A stretch of DNA of 64,000 nucleotides. Origin: Apostichopus japonicus (lineage: Eukaryota > Echinodermata > Holothuroidea > Aspidochirotida > Stichopodidae). The notes under the pieces were generated by a model. It was not told the DNA's origin. It worked only from the letters and a program-made list of their open reading frames with translations, and made no database searches. Each line of letters opens with the position of its first letter. The first letter of the stretch is position 1. Location: assembly GCF_037975245.1 (NCBI RefSeq), contig NC_092568.1, positions 27,958,501-28,022,500 of the forward strand. Direction: 5' to 3'. The position numbers and the translations under genes are program-made. Shown in pieces: positions 62,363-64,000 of the stretch.

Positions 62363-63560
62363 ATAGTGATTCTACCAATACATCACACGAACGGAGGGGT
62401 AACATGGAGTAACATTTTGATCGCTTCATTGCTTTAAAGTATTTAAGAATGAACACTTGACAGTTCATCCACAGGGTGGGTGAAAAATATGCTTAGAAAG
62501 GCCGTTTAATTCTAGATTCTACCATACATCACACTACAGTTCTATATTACACGGAGACTTCAAAGCAGAGTGTTCATTCATGCACAAAATAAGGAAGACA
62601 CATCGACAGTACAACTGACACTTTGCTTCATTTTATTTCACTGTCAACATATTGGAAGCTTTCTTAAAGCTGTAAGATGCATTCATCAGACACAACATGA
62701 TTACGGTATAAGTCTAAGGGATAATGTGATGACTTTCCGCATACGGGAAGCGATTAACAAAAGACATTGAGCTTCTTTTGCAACCCATACAGTCCAACAA
62801 AAATCTGTTCCTTATACAAAGTTTCTAAAAACGATTTTGTATACCTTTCCTGTTGCTTGAAAATAAGTTTCTTGTGGAAAGTAGCAAACGTCTTTTCAGA
62901 GTTCTATCCCGCTACGCGAAAGATTCTGTCACAGGGACTCACTTGTTGTGCGCCAGAGAAACTGCAGCTGCCCGCGTATTGTGTGCTTTGTATTTGTCTG
63001 TGCTTATTTAAGACTGGCACATCCTTTAGCCACCTTGATGTTTTAAGAGCTGAATGAGCCTATCCAAGTCAGAGTTACAAATACGTAAAATTATTTTATT
63101 ATCAACCGCACAAGTTCTTGGAACCGAGCCTGCCAAAGTCAGGACTGTAACAAATTGTGGACTTATATATACCTAGCCTATGAGCCGTGGTAATGTGACG
63201 CATATAAGCTTGTACCAACGCACTTACCAGTTAGGGTTCGTTTGGAGTTCTTACCTACTCTCAAGAGCAGCGTTTTCGTGGAATTGACAGCTTCTTTCTT
63301 TCTCTGAGTGATATTAACAGGAATTTACGATAGGATAGCATTAGCATGACAACAAACGACCTTCCACTTTGTCAGACGGAATGAAGCACAATACGTACTG
63401 GATCACAGCAAACAAATGACATTGCTCCACATGTACTGTCAGACTATGGGAAAAGACTTCTGAGACGTCCGTTCACCTGAAGATCCAACTGTACAATGAA
63501 GCGATCAAACTGTTACTCCATGTAATACAGCAGTATAGTGTGATATATGGTAGAATTTAC
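62363..63560. mobile_element. 1.2-kb TIR element in intron 1 of gene 5
   Basis: Left end 62368-62431 and right end 63494-63557 are inverted copies of about 62 bp (TCTACCA, ATCACAC, ATGGAGTAAC, TTGATCGCTTCATTG). A third, direct copy of the end lies inside at 62515-62560. The empty site corresponds to about 4195 in gene 1, whose flanks match on both sides. No transposase seen. Confidence 0.65.
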
Positions 63561-63699
63561 AATTCACCTGTCCAGTCTGAGCAAAAGCATTTCGTGTAGT
63601 AAATCATATCTTTGTATTAGAGCTCCAAGAACCATCTTTCCTTATATTTGTGAACTGGTTTTCCTTTTTAAAAGTCACTCCGGCTTTATCATATGAAAG

Positions 63700-63945
63700 C
63701 AGGACACTTCGCCCAAAAACCATTTCGCCCGACTGCTATTTCGCCCAACCTTACCATTTCGCCCAACCAGCCTGGTCATATCGCCCAACCAGCCTGGTCA
63801 TTTCGCCCAACCTGCCTGGTCATTTCGCCCAACCAGCCTGGTCATTTCGCCCAACCAGCCTGGTCATTTCGCCCAACCAGCCTGGTCATTTCGCCCAACC
63901 AGCCTGGTCATTTCGCCCAACCAGCCTGGTCATTTCGCCCAACCT
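63700..63945. repeat. TTTCGCCCAACC minisatellite
   Basis: About eight copies of a 22-bp unit CATTTCGCCCAACCAGCCTGG plus T, preceded by irregular CATTTCGCCC units. Two overlapping frames are open across it only because the unit has no stops. Confidence 0.9.
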
Positions 63946-64000
63946 TGATTAAATATGATACTTCAAAAGAAAACGTTCGGGAATTGCTAACGTGTTAGGG

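Noticed and set aside
63650-63998. FAQPAWSFRPTSLVISPN-type frames at the window end
   Set aside because: Translation of the 22-bp minisatellite.
1-64000. CRISPR array, bacterial operon or phage content
   Set aside because: The window is intron-rich eukaryotic DNA; the direct repeats seen are contiguous minisatellites without unique spacers.

Overview
This window is AT-rich animal nuclear DNA (introns with GT/AG boundaries, many transposon relics, microsatellites). The genes are RING-filamin-NHL proteins of the TRIM2/3/71 type. Together with the repeat content (hAT, CR1/L2-like LINE, Penelope-like element, tRNA-derived SINEs), this suggests an invertebrate deuterostome, most likely an echinoderm; the species cannot be fixed from the sequence alone.

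The core is a head-to-tail array, all on the + strand, of five related multi-exon genes. Gene 1 (exons 536-11286) and gene 4 (44611-52954) have uninterrupted reading frames of 950 and 827 codons when exons are joined by phase-1 introns. Gene 2 (16849-23898) is intact except for one missing base inside the RING exon. Gene 3 (27450-40536) is a clear pseudogene. Gene 5 shows only its first exon (61148-61226) before the window ends. The predicted product has an N-terminal myristoylation-type start (MGNK..S), one or two A20-type zinc fingers, a linker that in genes 1-3 holds a Thr/Pro octapeptide repeat, a C3HC4 RING, an acidic stretch, a filamin/Ig-like domain and a C-terminal NHL beta-propeller. 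No B-box or coiled coil is visible. Every intron is phase 1, so exons can be skipped or swapped without frame loss.

The genes are mosaics of modules. Genes 1 and 5 share one 5' half (type I, single finger in gene 1). Genes 2, 3 and 4 share another (type II, two fingers). Genes 1, 2 and 3 share a near-identical 3' half; gene 4 has a much more diverged one. The switch points fall in the same intron, where genes 2 and 3 carry a (TA)n tract and gene 4 carries (TA)n tracts loaded with a Penelope-like element and a short TIR element. In gene 4 only the RING-coding segment stays close to the other copies, which suggests gene conversion or selection on the RING.

Region by region: 1-11.3 kb gene 1; 11.3-16.3 kb shared 3' flank followed by inserted hAT-related elements; 16.3-23.9 kb gene 2; 23.9-27.1 kb 3' flank and dispersed repeats; 27.1-40.5 kb gene 3, its first intron carrying a 5.9-kb LINE that itself carries a 3-kb TIR element; 40.5-44.2 kb flank; 44.2-53 kb gene 4; 53-60.6 kb SINEs, a decayed LINE and otherwise unrecognised DNA; 60.6-64 kb the start of gene 5 with a 1.2-kb TIR insertion and a minisatellite.

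Function is inferred: a membrane-tethered ubiquitin-ligase family with ubiquitin-binding-type A20 fingers and a ligand-binding propeller would suit sensing or signalling (perhaps immunity), but nothing in the sequence proves this.
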